This document shows, one piece after another, positions 20,040 through 28,549 of a stretch of DNA of 64,000 bases; position 1 is the first letter of the stretch, and every line of letters begins with the position of its first letter. The notes under the pieces were generated by a model. That model made no database searches and had not been told where the DNA came from. It worked only from the letters and a program-made list of their open reading frames with translations. Made by a program: the position numbers and the translations under genes. Origin of the DNA: Legionella qingyii (GTDB taxonomy: Bacteria > Pseudomonadota > Gammaproteobacteria > Legionellales > Legionellaceae). The stretch covers positions 185,775-249,774 of the forward strand of contig NZ_QHJG01000008.1 in assembly GCF_003184185.1 (NCBI RefSeq), written 5' to 3'.

Positions 20040-20435
20040 TTAAGCATTTGTTTTATATATTCCCAAAACCAGTACAATCCAGCCAAGGATAAAGCATGTG
20101 CCGCCAATTGGAGTGACAATTCCAATAACTTTTACGTTCAACACACTCATTAAGTATAAGCTTCCTGAAAAGAGCAAAATTCCCATAACAAACAACCATC
20201 CTGAAATTCGGATGAACCGGTTATTAATATGCAAAAGAATCCCCCCAACGAATAATAAAGCTAAACTATGAGTAAATTGATAAAAAACTCCTGTTTGAAA
20301 AATATGCATCTGATATTCGCTTAATTGTGTCTTTAAACCATGAGCAGCAAAGGCACCTAAAATTGTAGCAACCATTGCTGATAAAGCACCGATCGCAATA
20401 AAATGCTTGAACATTGTTTCAGAAATAGAAGACAT
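20040..20435 (-). CDS. DUF423 family membrane protein (YgdD-like)
   Basis: The 131-residue protein has four hydrophobic helices and the DUF423 signature LGAFAAHGLK and FQTGVFYQFTHSLALLFVG. AGGA precedes the start. Function is unknown in all members. It is divergently arranged with the class II amidotransferase gene. Confidence 0.88.
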   Translation of the reverse strand: MSSISETMFKHFIAIGALSAMVATILGAFAAHGLKTQLSEYQMHIFQTGVFYQFTHSLALLFVGGILLHINNRFIRISGWLFVMGILLFSGSLYLMSVLNVKVIGIVTPIGGTCFILGWIVLVLGIYKTNA

Positions 20436-20567
20436 CGTTCACATCCTGCTAACCGTCACAAATGAATAAAAAGCGACTATTTTGAATATTATTTTGGACA
20501 TCTTATTTCTCCTTTCCTAAAATTACAATGATATGAATCGTTTTAAGCCTCGATAAGGACAATAATC

Positions 20568-21398
20568 ATGTGTCGATTCGTAGCTTACATAGGAAAAGAG
20601 GATATTTTATTAGCTAATCTATTAGTTAAACCTAACAATTCGCTTATAAAGCAAAGCCTCTTGGCTCGTGAATCACGTACTCTTACCAATGGAGATGGAT
20701 TTGGCTTGGGATGGTATACTCCTTTTGATAAGACACCGGCTTTATTCACTTCACTTTTTCCTGCGTGGAATGATCGCAATTTTTCCTATATAGCAAAAAA
20801 AACCAGGGCTCAGCTTTTTTTTGCTCATATACGCGCAGCAAGTACTGGGGGTATTTCTCATTTTAATTGCCATCCTTTTATATATAAAAACTGGCTATTT
20901 ATGCATAACGGATTTATTCCTTTCTTCAAAAAAATTAAACGCCAAATTAGTAATTTATTAGATGATGATATTTATAGCTGGATTAAAGGAAGTACCGACT
21001 CAGAATTGATTTTTGCTTTATTTTTGCAATTAGCAAAAAATTTAAAAATAAAAAACTCTCATGATATACACAACATTTTACTAAAAACATTACAAATAAT
21101 TAATGAGTTAGTAAAACAATATCATAAAAAAGCAGTAAGCTACTTTAATATTTGCATCACTGATGGGAAACGTATCGTCGCTTTTCGTTATTGTACTTCT
21201 GCACGAACCAAACCTGAAACAATGTATTTCTCATTAAGTGAGAGTCTTGCAAAAAGCGCAACAAAAGAAACGGTTTACAATTATGTAATTATTGCTTCTG
21301 AAAAATTGTCAACTAATGGATTTAAATGGCAAATTATACCAGTGAACCATTGCTTCATGGTTGAGTCGAATTTAAGTATTTCATTACAAAAACTTTAG
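20568..21398 (+). CDS. Class II glutamine amidotransferase (YafJ/EgtC-like)
   Basis: The 276-residue protein starts MCRFVAY, so Cys2 becomes the N-terminal nucleophile after Met removal. It continues with NGDGFGLGWY, LFFAHIRAASTGG, NCHPFIYKNWLFMHNG and GSTDSELIFALFL, the full Ntn-type class II amidotransferase set of the YafJ/EgtC family. EgtC removes a gamma-glutamyl group in ergothioneine synthesis. The gene directly precedes a glutamate-cysteine-ligase-like gene (23 bp gap), which strengthens a gamma-glutamyl role, but no other egt gene is visible. Confidence 0.87.
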   Translation: MCRFVAYIGKEDILLANLLVKPNNSLIKQSLLARESRTLTNGDGFGLGWYTPFDKTPALFTSLFPAWNDRNFSYIAKKTRAQLFFAHIRAASTGGISHFNCHPFIYKNWLFMHNGFIPFFKKIKRQISNLLDDDIYSWIKGSTDSELIFALFLQLAKNLKIKNSHDIHNILLKTLQIINELVKQYHKKAVSYFNICITDGKRIVAFRYCTSARTKPETMYFSLSESLAKSATKETVYNYVIIASEKLSTNGFKWQIIPVNHCFMVESNLSISLQKL

Positions 21399-21421
21399 TC
21401 TAAATACTTAAGGACCAAGCA

Positions 21422-22828
21422 ATGCATATTAAAAAAATTGGAAATTATAAAATTGATTGCGAATTATTTAAAAAAAATTTAGTTGCTGAAACGCAACTTT
21501 TAAAAGAATGGTTTGCAAAAGACTATTTTAAATCTGAATCCATCAATGGAGGTGCTGAAATTGAGTTTCTTATTTTAGATAAGGAGTATCAATTATCACC
21601 TCATAATCATTTTTTTACGAAAAAACTTAAAGAATTGGTAAGAGAAGCAGGAACTGCTCAATTAGAAATTAATACTCCTGTTTTTCCTTTAAAAGATAAT
21701 TTTTTATCCTTTCTACATCAAAGTATTTTATCTCTATGGAATAAATGTTGTGAAATGGCCTGTAACTCCCAACATCATTTGGCGCTCATCGGCTCTATAC
21801 CTCAAGCAGATCCAGCTCTTTTTAGTCATTTATATATTACACCCCAAAAAATTTATCTTTTAATGAATGAGTTTGTAGCTAAATATCGAAAAGGAGAACC
21901 TTTGTCCATTCATATAAATGGGGAAAAAGAAAATCTTCTTTTATATCCAGAATCTTTAGCTATAGAAGGATTAATATGTTCTTTGCAACTTCATATAGAA
22001 GTTCCTCAACATCAATTAACTCATTATTTTAATATAATTCAAATATTATCAGCCCCTTTATTGGCTCTTAGTAGTAATTCACCTTACTTTTGTGGGAAAC
22101 ACTTATGGAGCGAAACAAGAATCAGCATTTTTGAACAACTTTATACTTTTCCATTTCCATTGCAAAAAACCGTTTTTCTTGAACCTAATTATTTGCAAGA
22201 CACTTTGTTTTCCATTTTTAAAAATAACCTAAGTAATTTTCCTTATCTCTTGCCGCTTGCTGCGTATAAAGAACCTATTAATCAAATGTTTCATGTGAGA
22301 TGTCAAAATAGTTGTATTTTCCGTTGGAACAGACCCATTTTGGACTTTAATCGACAGAATGAGCCCTATTTAAGAATAGAACACCGTGTATTATCTTCTG
22401 GCCCAACTGTAGTGGATATGATAGCAAATGCCGCATTTTTTTATGGTATAACTAATTATTATGCTAATAACCTGCCCTCCTTAACCTCTTTAATTTCTCA
22501 TGAATCTATCTTAAAAAATTTTTATGAATCAGCTCGTTACGGATTAGAAGCGAGACTGAATTGGAATTCTGGCAAGATTAAGGCGAGTACCCTTTTAAAA
22601 AACTTATTACCTCTGGCTTTTAAAGGGCTTGAAGATTTGGGAGTTGACATCCTGGAGGCGCATTTTTATTTGGATATAATTAAAACCAGGCTTGAGAGAA
22701 ATCAAAATGGAAGTATATGGCAAGATAAATTTCTTGCGAAACACAAAAATGATTTTAATGGCCTGCTTGAGCAGTATATTAAAAATCAATACTCAGAAAC
22801 TCCAGTTGCTGAGTGGGGTTTAAATTAA
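21422..22828 (+). CDS. Glutamate-cysteine ligase-like enzyme (GCS2/EgtA type)
   Basis: The 468-residue protein has GGAEIEFLIL near residue 40 (metal/glutamate site of GCS2 enzymes), AQLEINTPVFPL, a central SLQLHIEVP segment, LSSNSPYFCGKHLWSETRI, and YLRIEHRVLSSGPTVVDMIAN. These match carboxylate-amine ligases that join the gamma-carboxyl of Glu to an amine such as Cys. AAGGA lies 7 bp before the ATG, and the gene sits 23 bp after the class II amidotransferase, so they form an operon. Whether the product is gamma-glutamylcysteine or another gamma-glutamyl amide cannot be seen. Confidence 0.75.
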   Translation: MHIKKIGNYKIDCELFKKNLVAETQLLKEWFAKDYFKSESINGGAEIEFLILDKEYQLSPHNHFFTKKLKELVREAGTAQLEINTPVFPLKDNFLSFLHQSILSLWNKCCEMACNSQHHLALIGSIPQADPALFSHLYITPQKIYLLMNEFVAKYRKGEPLSIHINGEKENLLLYPESLAIEGLICSLQLHIEVPQHQLTHYFNIIQILSAPLLALSSNSPYFCGKHLWSETRISIFEQLYTFPFPLQKTVFLEPNYLQDTLFSIFKNNLSNFPYLLPLAAYKEPINQMFHVRCQNSCIFRWNRPILDFNRQNEPYLRIEHRVLSSGPTVVDMIANAAFFYGITNYYANNLPSLTSLISHESILKNFYESARYGLEARLNWNSGKIKASTLLKNLLPLAFKGLEDLGVDILEAHFYLDIIKTRLERNQNGSIWQDKFLAKHKNDFNGLLEQYIKNQYSETPVAEWGLN

Positions 22829-22833
22829 TAGGC

Positions 22834-22884
22834 TCGGGCAGCAAGTGTATTTTGGTTGCAAACAACCAGATACAGTTGCCGGGT
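22834..22884 (+). terminator. Imperfect hairpin after the ligase gene
   Basis: GGTTG/CAACC (22854-22858/22863-22867) forms the tip of a longer imperfect stem in which CGGGCAGCAAGTGTAT pairs with ATACAGTTGCCGGG. It lies between convergent genes. The motif GTTGCAAACAACCAG recurs near 25060. Confidence 0.4.
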
Positions 22885-22887
22885 TTG

Positions 22888-23202
22888 CTATTTGTATTCA
22901 TAATCAATAACTACAGCAGATTCCAAACCATTTTCTAACATAGGAACTAATACCTCTGTAGCGATTCTTTTATGCTCCGGATGCTCTAAATAAAGATCTC
23001 TTCCATTTAAATCATCAAATTTCATGACAAATGCATGAGTAAATCCTTTATTTAATTGCTCGGGGCTACAATTTTTTCCAAATGTGAAGTCTTTAATAGA
23101 TGGAATTATTTCTTGTAAATTACCTAACTGATTTAGCGCAGAAGAAATATTCGACTCTGTTAAATTTGCTTTAAATTGTAATACAACAATATGATTAATC
23201 AT
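22888..23202 (-). CDS. Dabb (stress-responsive A/B barrel) domain protein
   Basis: About 104 residues from ATG 23202, chosen because AAGGAG lies 7 bp upstream. MINHIVVLQFK, FGKNCSPEQLNKGFTHAFVM and YLEHPEHKRIATEVLVPML match the dimeric alpha/beta barrel Dabb family. Such small ferredoxin-like proteins have diverse or unknown roles. Monocistronic, convergent with the ligase gene. Confidence 0.85.
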   Translation of the reverse strand: MINHIVVLQFKANLTESNISSALNQLGNLQEIIPSIKDFTFGKNCSPEQLNKGFTHAFVMKFDDLNGRDLYLEHPEHKRIATEVLVPMLENGLESAVVIDYEYK

Positions 23203-23365
23203 TAAATTACTCCTTTTCATCTACATTTAGATTTTATCAATAGTACCTGAATAACGCTCCAATTACAGCCACTATTTTCTATTCGAAGCCCAAAAAATAT
23301 ATTATGTAGCATATTATAGTATTTTGATTTAAATCACTATACAATTCGTTTTTTGGGAGAACTAT

Positions 23366-23578
23366 ATGGGTATTGTAAAAATTTCTAATGAACTACATGA
23401 AGCGACAAAGCTGATGGCTAGAGCAATGAGCCGCTCAATAAACTCACAAGCTGAATACTGGATTAGAATAGGAAAATTGGCAGAAGAAAATCCTTCTATT
23501 ACTTATCCTGAAATTCTCAAAATTCTAATAAATCAAGCATCATTAGGTGAAATACACGATGTTAGTGAAGACGCATGA
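23366..23578 (+). CDS. ParD-like antitoxin-type protein
   Basis: The 70-residue protein (VKISNELHEATKLMARAM, SINSQAEYWIRIGKLAEENP) matches the ParD-like antitoxin family, with a ribbon-helix-helix-type N-terminus. GGGAGA precedes the ATG. Instead of a ParE toxin, the next gene is a methionine aminopeptidase whose start lies 20 bp inside this gene, so they are co-translated. It could regulate its own promoter. A toxin partner is not visible. Confidence 0.75.
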   Translation: MGIVKISNELHEATKLMARAMSRSINSQAEYWIRIGKLAEENPSITYPEILKILINQASLGEIHDVSEDA

Positions 23579-24335
23579 AGAAATAGCAAAAATGCGGGTT
23601 GCAGGAAATCTGGCCGCATCAGTACTTCAAATGATAGAACCTTATGTTATACCCGGTGTAAGTACCAGTGGACTGGAACAAATATGTCGGAACTATATTA
23701 TTGAAGATTTGCAAGCAATACCATCAACTTTAAATCATCATGGATTTCCAGCGTGCATTTGCACCTCTATTAATCATGTTGTATGTCATGGAATACCTTC
23801 TGATAAAATAATTAAGAACGGTGACATCCTTAATATTGATGTTACTGTGCAAAAAGACGGTTATATCGGTGACACAAGTAAAATGTTTCTCATCGGCGAT
23901 GTAAAACCTTTTGCTAAAAAATTAGTAGCCGTTACGCAAGAGTGTCTTTATAAAGCCATTGCCATAGTGCGTCCTGGGGTTCGACTCGGAGATATAGGAA
24001 GCATAATCCAAGAGCATGCCGAGAAAAATCGATATTCTGTTGTTCGTGAATTTGGAGGGCATGGTATTGGCAGAACAATGTGGGAAGAACCTAATGTCAT
24101 GCATTTTGGTAAGCCCAATACAGGATTACAATTACAAGCAGGAATGACTTTTACTATTGAACCAATGATTAATTTGGGTACTAGAGAGGTCAAAATATTA
24201 GGAGATGGATGGACTGTTGTCACCAAAGATCATAAATTATCCGCACAATGGGAACATACAATTTTAGTAACTGAGGATGGATTTGAAATTCTTACCTTGA
24301 GAGCAGATGAGCATTTTTCTCAACATATCAATTAA
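23559..24335 (+). CDS. map: Type I methionine aminopeptidase
   Basis: About 258 residues. ATG 23559 is preferred because AGGTGA lies 8 bp upstream; GTG 23547 is an alternative. All five metal ligands are visible: Asp in NIDVTVQKDG, Asp in YIGDTSKMF, His in GGHGIGR, Glu in TIEPM and Glu in QWEHTI. It removes N-terminal Met from new proteins. Coupling with a ParD-like gene suggests this may be an accessory copy beside a main map gene elsewhere; that needs the whole genome. Confidence 0.93.
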   Translation: MLVKTHEEIAKMRVAGNLAASVLQMIEPYVIPGVSTSGLEQICRNYIIEDLQAIPSTLNHHGFPACICTSINHVVCHGIPSDKIIKNGDILNIDVTVQKDGYIGDTSKMFLIGDVKPFAKKLVAVTQECLYKAIAIVRPGVRLGDIGSIIQEHAEKNRYSVVREFGGHGIGRTMWEEPNVMHFGKPNTGLQLQAGMTFTIEPMINLGTREVKILGDGWTVVTKDHKLSAQWEHTILVTEDGFEILTLRADEHFSQHIN

Positions 24336-24453
24336 TATAGAGTTACAATAAAAAGATAATTTTATCCTTAAAAAGCAGAATAACCTGCAACATAAATTAA
24401 GAAGAGAATTAAAATGCTGCGCCCTTTTTTAAGTAAATAGTAGGATAAAAATA

Positions 24454-24960
24454 ATGAATCAAGATTTAAAAATTAGAATTGCAACAGCATCTGATATCCC
24501 CTTAATTTTTCAATTTATTAAAGAATTAGCCGAGTATGAGCAACTGCTCCATGAGGTAGTCGCAACTGAGGAACAATTGTTAGAAACTTTATTTGGCTCT
24601 AAAGCTCATGCAGAGGTTATCATTGGTTATCTTGATGAAAAACCAGTTAGCTTTGCTTTGTTCTTTCATAATTATTCAACATTTTTAGCAAAGCCAGGCC
24701 TTTATTTAGAAGATTTATATGTTAAACCCGAAGCACGAGGCTGTGGAATAGGACAAATTATGCTGGCCTACTTAGCTAAGTTAGCTAAAGATAGAAATTG
24801 TGGACGTTTTGAATGGTGGGTTTTAGATTGGAATGAACCTGCTATTAAATTTTATGAACGACTCGGCGCCAAACCAATGGATGAATGGACAGTACATCGG
24901 GTTAGCGGTCAGGCATTGGATGAATTGGCAGATAAGTACACTCACTTTAGTTCTCTATGA
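24454..24960 (+). CDS. GNAT acetyltransferase (diamine acetyltransferase-like)
   Basis: The 168-residue protein carries the acetyl-CoA loop VKPEARGCGIGQIML, preceded by GLYLEDLYV, then CGRFEWWVLDWNEPAIKFYE and RLGAKPMDEWTVHR. These segments are typical of SAT1-like N-acetyltransferases of the GNAT fold. The substrate may be a polyamine or similar amine (inference). AGGA precedes the start. Confidence 0.85.
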   Translation: MNQDLKIRIATASDIPLIFQFIKELAEYEQLLHEVVATEEQLLETLFGSKAHAEVIIGYLDEKPVSFALFFHNYSTFLAKPGLYLEDLYVKPEARGCGIGQIMLAYLAKLAKDRNCGRFEWWVLDWNEPAIKFYERLGAKPMDEWTVHRVSGQALDELADKYTHFSSL

Positions 24961-25007
24961 AACTCCCAAACAGCCCTAAATATTCTACCCATCGCAGAAA
25001 AAGCAGT

Positions 25008-25060
25008 CTGTCTCTTTTCGAATATCCAGCGGCTTAGGCACAGATGTGGGCAAGAGACAG
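25008..25060. terminator. Long-loop hairpin after the GNAT gene
   Basis: CTGTCTCTT (25008-25016) and AAGAGACAG (25052-25060) are perfect inverted repeats; the loop is about 35 nt. The hairpin is followed by TTGCAAACAACCAG, shared with the region near 22856. Confidence 0.4.
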
Positions 25061-25147
25061 TTGCAAACAACCAGGCTACACGTGTACAGAAAGATCCATA
25101 ACCAAATCGATGAAATTCATAGCAGTCATATGATATTCAGTTATCGC

Positions 25148-25321
25148 TTAAAACCTATCCTTGCGTTCAAATTCTTTATTATATTCGCGCATTCGAATCA
25201 AGCCGGCATCATATTTTTCTTGAGCTTCGTAAGCATTGAGATAACGGTTGTTCGGTTTATCTCCCTCAACACCAACAATCGCATCAAGAAATTCAATTAA
25301 CCATTGAAATATATTTCTCAT
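25148..25321 (-). CDS. Small acidic/basic protein, unknown
   Basis: A 57-codon frame starts MRNIFQWLIEFLDAIVGVEG and ends RMREYNKEFERKDRF. GGAAGG lies 6 bp before the ATG, and the amphipathic N-terminus followed by a helical charged part looks like a real protein. No family is recognised. The overlapping plus-strand frame has no ribosome-binding site and is judged a shadow. Confidence 0.6.
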   Translation of the reverse strand: MRNIFQWLIEFLDAIVGVEGDKPNNRYLNAYEAQEKYDAGLIRMREYNKEFERKDRF

Positions 25322-25436
25322 TGGGCACCTTCCATGTAATAAATATTATCCCTTAAAACATTATAATCACATTTCTAATTTTATTGCCAATAGTCATCTT
25401 GTTTGTTCTTACTCCTCCATCGAGAAACAAAATATT

Positions 25437-25700
25437 CTAACTCAAGCATTTTGAAACAAATTGAATAGGTGCATTAAGTTTGACGAAGTTCATAATTCCG
25501 GGTTTATGAAAAACCTCTGGATTGATTTTAAAATCTTGTTTTTGCTTATGTGGAAGCTCATATTCTACTAGCAACAGTAATCCCGCAAATTGCAAGTTCG
25601 TTAGCCCACAAGGTAATTTTTCAGAGGCATACTGTTCATCATAGATAAGCCTATCATCCAGAATAATACTTTTTAATTGTTCATATAATGGGTGTGGCAT
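25437..25700 (-). CDS. Unknown small protein
   Basis: About 87 residues from ATG 25700, with AGAGG 8 bp upstream (an in-frame GTG at 25709 is an alternative). The sequence (MPHPLYEQLKSIILDDRLIY, LTNLQFAGLLLLVEYELPHK) is soluble with one moderately hydrophobic helix. No known domain. Confidence 0.5.
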   Translation of the reverse strand: MPHPLYEQLKSIILDDRLIYDEQYASEKLPCGLTNLQFAGLLLLVEYELPHKQKQDFKINPEVFHKPGIMNFVKLNAPIQFVSKCLS

Positions 25701-25915
25701 TGCGGACACCTCTGAAGAAACTCATAGGCTCATCTATCAATCTAAATGTAGTATATAAATTCATCTCGAGGTGGTTTTATAGACCACATCATGATATAGG
25801 TCTTTCATTTTCTATTTAACTGGCAAAGTTTACTCTTATAGTTTAATTTATTGTAATTACTGCAAATTATTCTCTTTTTACAGCTAATTTTCTCTAACTT
25901 ACGTGAGAAGACTCT

Positions 25916-26320
25916 ATGACTATAAAGTGGATACCGGATAACCAAATTGGTGAATTGCAAAAAGATGGCACTTTTACTCGTGCTGCTTCATATGGCGTAA
26001 GCATGATTAACGCTTATTTCTTTGATGAATTGTCACAAATTGACCCTATCAGCCAAGAGGACAACCTATTAAAAATTATTGAAACCGAATCCAAACTTAT
26101 ACCTTCTTTAAAGGCTTTGGATATCATTGGTTTTTTTTCTCCGGAGGAGTGGTTGCAAAGCGAACACCAAGGTAGATTAATGATTATTTTGCTTTACTTT
26201 TCGCAACAACCTGAAGCAGTTACGCCAGAAATTGTAAACCGATTAAAAGAAAAATATTCAACGCTCACTCCGACATTACAAAAAATGGTTGATAAGATTT
26301 TACAGGAGTTTTCAGCATGA
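25916..26320 (+). CDS. Unknown protein, first gene of a two-gene operon
   Basis: The 134-residue soluble protein overlaps the next gene by 4 bp (ATGA). Its N-terminus (IPDNQIGELQKDGTFTRAAS) resembles that of the next protein (IPDNKQGMITDNGTFYRKGT), and both continue with an acidic segment, a conserved FSPEEWL/FFPEADWL-like motif, and helices ending LTPTLQKMVDKIL / LNPITQTLIEETL. The two are therefore related in this module. No enzyme motif is visible. Confidence 0.6.
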   Translation: MTIKWIPDNQIGELQKDGTFTRAASYGVSMINAYFFDELSQIDPISQEDNLLKIIETESKLIPSLKALDIIGFFSPEEWLQSEHQGRLMIILLYFSQQPEAVTPEIVNRLKEKYSTLTPTLQKMVDKILQEFSA

Positions 26321-27231
26321 ACTACTCATCTATTGCAATAGATCCAGATAAGTTGATTCCTGATAACAAACAAGGAATGATTACTGACAATGGAACGTTT
26401 TATCGTAAAGGGACATCGTTAGCAACATTTGATAATGCTAAAAAGTATCAAGCATTAATCGATAGGGGTGTGAAAGACATCGCTCATCCTGAAATTCAAA
26501 CTGCAATCAATGATCAACGATTTATTACCAATATGATGGCAGTAGGATTATATTTTTCTTTTTTCCCAGAAGCAGATTGGTTAGCAGATGAGAAACAAGA
26601 AGGCCGAATGATGCCCGCATTGCTGATGTTGCAGCAATACCCTAATAAACTATCCCCTGAATTACAACAACGCTTACTCCACATAAAGAATAAGCTTAAT
26701 CCCATTACGCAAACTCTAATTGAAGAAACATTGGATTATCATCAGAACTACCTTAACAGGCTTGAGAAAACAAAAAAATATATATCACATTTATTTATGC
26801 AATATGTGCACGGATTAGAAAATCAAGATATAACAGATATCGATGCACTCTGGTTGGATAAGGCAGAAAGCTGTTTAATTGTTCCCTCTTTTGATACGCC
26901 TATTAGAGGTAAAACTAATATTATAAACTTCACTCAAAGGAATTTTTCTAATTTTAAGAAATTAACGTTTCAAGTTTCCAATATTGAGGTCGATATCGAC
27001 TTAATTAAAGGTATTGCACATTTATATGCACTAAAAACTTTAAAAGTAGAATTAAAAGAAGATAACGCATTCAAAGGAAAACCGATTCCGACTAAAGCAG
27101 TAGTCAATGTAGCGTTTATTCGTTTAGATGTTCCTTCCTGCCAACCGATTTTGAAGGGATTTGAAAATTGGCGATTAGGGAATTGGAAGATTTACAACTG
27201 GACTGAATGTTTTCCCTATTCTCAATTTTAA
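26317..27231 (+). CDS. Unknown protein with C-terminal NTF2/SnoaL-like domain
   Basis: The 304-residue protein has an N-terminal module (about 1-145) related to the whole of the upstream 134-residue protein. The C-terminal half (about 155-300: YVHGLENQDITDIDALWLDK, GKTNIINFTQRNF, ENWRLGNWKIYNW) has the pattern of an NTF2/SnoaL-like cone fold. CAGGAG precedes the start, which overlaps the upstream stop. The operon continues closely into the MBL hydrolase gene. Function unknown. Confidence 0.6.
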   Translation: MNYSSIAIDPDKLIPDNKQGMITDNGTFYRKGTSLATFDNAKKYQALIDRGVKDIAHPEIQTAINDQRFITNMMAVGLYFSFFPEADWLADEKQEGRMMPALLMLQQYPNKLSPELQQRLLHIKNKLNPITQTLIEETLDYHQNYLNRLEKTKKYISHLFMQYVHGLENQDITDIDALWLDKAESCLIVPSFDTPIRGKTNIINFTQRNFSNFKKLTFQVSNIEVDIDLIKGIAHLYALKTLKVELKEDNAFKGKPIPTKAVVNVAFIRLDVPSCQPILKGFENWRLGNWKIYNWTECFPYSQF

Positions 27232-27242
27232 AGGACTTTCCC

Positions 27243-28319
27243 ATGCCCATTAAATGCTTAAAAACATTTAGCTTGGTTTTATTTGCTTATGCCAGCCATT
27301 CATTCGCTGCTTTGTATTTAGAGAATCCTATTCAAAAGAATTTATTAACTGATGGTAAGATGCATCTTTATCTCTGTGGAACTGGAGATCCGGAAGTTAC
27401 CATGCAAGAGATTCGCAAACCAGCTTGCCTTGCTCTGATTGCGAATAAGCAGTTTATGCTATTTGATGCGGGCGAAGGAGCGATTCAAACCTTGGCTTCG
27501 ATGGGATTACCTTACCCAACAATTCATAATGTATTTATAACACATTGGCATTCTGACCATTTCAGTGGCTTGGGTCAGGTTATTAACGCTACTTGGAATA
27601 ATGGACGTAACGAACCCATCAATATTTATGGACCCTACGGGGTCAAGCAAGTTGTAAAAGGATTGGCTAAAGCCTATCAACTGGATGTTATGTTTCGAGC
27701 TTCAAATAGCCAAGGAAGACTCGATCCACAAATGGGATTTGGGCTCCCCAAATTAGTGGATGCGGTGAAGCAAGATAAAATCGTTTATGATACCTCAGAT
27801 ATTAAAATTACCGCGTTTCCAGTTTCTCATGAACCCGTCTATCCAGCGCTAGGTTATGTCGTCCACTATAAAGGATGTAAAATCGTCATCAGTGGTGATA
27901 CCAAAGTTACTCCTACACTCGCTACTCACGCTAAAAATGCCGATCTTTTGATTAATGAAGTGCTAAGTAATCCATTGAATCAAGCAATCTACCAACAAGC
28001 AATAGTAAAAGGTGATACATTGGATGCTGCATTCTCGCTAGAAACCAAGAACTACCATTCTGATTCACTAGAGCTTGCAAAAATGGCACAACAAGCTAAA
28101 GTAAAGCATTTGGTTTTGACCCATTTTGTTCCTGCCATTCCAACAACATCTTCCGTAACACAAGCTTTTGTTAGGGGAATGAGTACGTATTACACGGGAT
28201 TAATGACGATTAGTGCCGATAAAGATGAAATAACCATTGAGTCGACAGGAGCAGGTAATTGTCAAATTCAATACAAGCCGGCACAACAGCCAGTGAGTCA
28301 GGTGCATAAAATTAATTAA
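27243..28319 (+). CDS. Exported MBL-fold metallo-hydrolase
   Basis: About 358 residues from ATG 27243 (AAAGGA upstream; the earlier in-frame start would disrupt the signal peptide). A signal peptide (LKTFSLVLFAYASHSFA) is followed by CGTGDPE and the metal motif THWHSDHFSGLG, then VISGDTKVT (Asp ligand) and LVLTHFVP (His ligand). This is the RNase Z/arylsulfatase-like branch of the metallo-beta-lactamase superfamily, with two metals expected. Export makes an RNA substrate unlikely. It follows the two unknown genes within 12 bp. Confidence 0.87.
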   Translation: MPIKCLKTFSLVLFAYASHSFAALYLENPIQKNLLTDGKMHLYLCGTGDPEVTMQEIRKPACLALIANKQFMLFDAGEGAIQTLASMGLPYPTIHNVFITHWHSDHFSGLGQVINATWNNGRNEPINIYGPYGVKQVVKGLAKAYQLDVMFRASNSQGRLDPQMGFGLPKLVDAVKQDKIVYDTSDIKITAFPVSHEPVYPALGYVVHYKGCKIVISGDTKVTPTLATHAKNADLLINEVLSNPLNQAIYQQAIVKGDTLDAAFSLETKNYHSDSLELAKMAQQAKVKHLVLTHFVPAIPTTSSVTQAFVRGMSTYYTGLMTISADKDEITIESTGAGNCQIQYKPAQQPVSQVHKIN

Positions 28320-28549
28320 TTTATCAACCAAAATATGATGCGATTCTGATGCATAGAGTTGTAGCAATCGGACTAAGGTACCCTTGCCTCATTTATAAAA
28401 TTGATAGTGCATTGTATATTGATGTATAGTTCTAAATTGGTTACAAGTCTGTTGATTTGAAGATCTATCTAAGGCCACTTCAGACGCTTTGAAAATAGTA
28501 CTTTGTGATTAATAAGAATGGATGCATACCCTATGTTGAAGGATCGTTT

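Noticed and set aside
25046..25300. Plus-strand 84-codon frame
   Set aside because: The minus-strand 57-codon gene with a good ribosome-binding site explains the same DNA better.
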